Source of the DNA: an uncultured Actinomycetes bacterium
GTDB taxonomy: Bacteria > Actinomycetota > Acidimicrobiia > Acidimicrobiales > RAAP-2
Length of the DNA stretch: 41,332 nucleotides
Reading direction: 5' to 3'
NCBI GenBank assembly: GCA_903825895.1
Contig: CAIKCI010000036.1
Coordinates: forward strand, 1 to 41,332
Below, piece by piece: positions 41,142 to 41,332 of this stretch. How positions within the stretch are numbered: the stretch's first letter is position 1; every line of letters starts with the position of its first letter. The translations under genes were made by a program, and so were the position numbers. The notes under the pieces are model-generated. The model was given only the letters and a program-made list of their open reading frames with translations. It did not search any database and was not told the DNA's origin.

Positions 41142-41332
41142 CTACGAATCGTGGATGACGACGCCACGGATGTTTCGCCCGGCAACTAAGTCATCGACCG
41201 CCACGTTGATATTGTCCAGTGAATATTTTCGGGTGATCAACTCGTCGAGCTTCAGCTTTCCCGCACGGTAAAGGTCGATCTGTCGCAGGATATCTACCGG
41301 GGGACTGCACATTCCGAACAGAGCCCCACGGA
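41142..41332 (-). CDS. Zinc-type alcohol dehydrogenase (MDR family), C-terminal part, 5' end beyond the window
   Basis: The last 62 codons of a minus-strand gene enter from the right edge. The stop is at 41142-41144. The visible residues include PPVDILRQIDLYRAGKLKLD, then LITRKYSLDNINVAVDDLVAGRNIRGVVIHDS. This order (a short helix, the Y-S-L-D-x-I-N segment, and a final GxNIRGVV strand) is typical of the C-terminus of zinc-dependent alcohol dehydrogenases and related MDR enzymes. The catalytic zinc ligands and the cofactor motif are outside the window, so the substrate cannot be stated. Confidence 0.8.
   Translation of the reverse strand, partial: RGALFGMCSPPVDILRQIDLYRAGKLKLDELITRKYSLDNINVAVDDLVAGRNIRGVVIHDS

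Overview
The window looks like a chromosomal segment of an actinobacterium, possibly of the class Acidimicrobiia. The evidence is a HupB-type HU protein with a long Lys/Ala/Arg tail, a CofC/FbiD gene for coenzyme F420 next to gpsA (the hupB - fbiD - gpsA neighbourhood known from mycobacteria), a membrane LysM-BTAD regulator, moderately high G+C by eye, frequent GTG starts, and many genes whose -10-like hexamer lies only 6-7 nt before the start codon (leaderless geometry). No insertion sequence, prophage or CRISPR array was seen. The class-level placement is inference.

Layout. 1-6162: tail of hupB, cofC/fbiD (minus), then gpsA, a MatB-like acyl-CoA synthetase, rnhB and a fused DppD-DppF ATPase on the plus strand. 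6190-20122: a long minus-strand block read right to left. It starts with a phosphonate module (phosphonate monoester hydrolase, PhyH oxygenase, HD oxygenase). Next come an Opp/Dpp-type importer (binding protein, two permeases), a GH38 alpha-mannosidase, and a CUT1 sugar importer (ATPase, two permeases, binding protein). 20217-21949: a TIGR01777 SDR protein and an alpha/beta hydrolase. 22080-24672: a tight plus-strand cluster of an NYN RNase / IF2_N / S1 fusion, a FabZ-like dehydratase and exonuclease III. 24676-26253: a compact UvrD-type helicase. 26353-29850: alpha/beta hydrolase, membrane-anchored MurF-like ligase and Ddl. 29851-33675: a sigma-like HTH protein, a Thr/Pro-rich anchored protein and a LysM-BTAD membrane regulator. 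33753-40940: small conserved proteins, an APH-fold kinase, an aldehyde dehydrogenase, an acyltransferase-SGNH protein, a lipoprotein and an inositol-monophosphatase-family enzyme. The window ends with tRNA-Val(TAC) and the C-terminus of a zinc-type alcohol dehydrogenase.

How the genes may work together. The 6.2-20.1 kb block reads as a scavenging island. Phosphonate esters would be opened by the esterase, and the C-P bond cleaved by a PhnY/PhnZ-like oxygenase pair. Mannosides would be imported and trimmed by the cytoplasmic GH38 enzyme. The promoter in front of the Dpp-type binding protein carries two identical 7-bp direct repeats, 4 bp apart and 9 bp upstream of a -10 hexamer. This is the geometry of a Pho-box-type activator site, which would fit phosphate control. 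The fused ATPase on the opposite strand is the obvious partner for the Dpp-type permeases, which have no ATPase of their own in their operon.

The most unusual single genes are the NYN-IF2_N-IF2_N-S1 protein (a candidate translation-linked RNase) and the acyltransferase at 37.2 kb. The conserved N-terminus of the acyltransferase is in frame but has no ATG/GTG/TTG before it.
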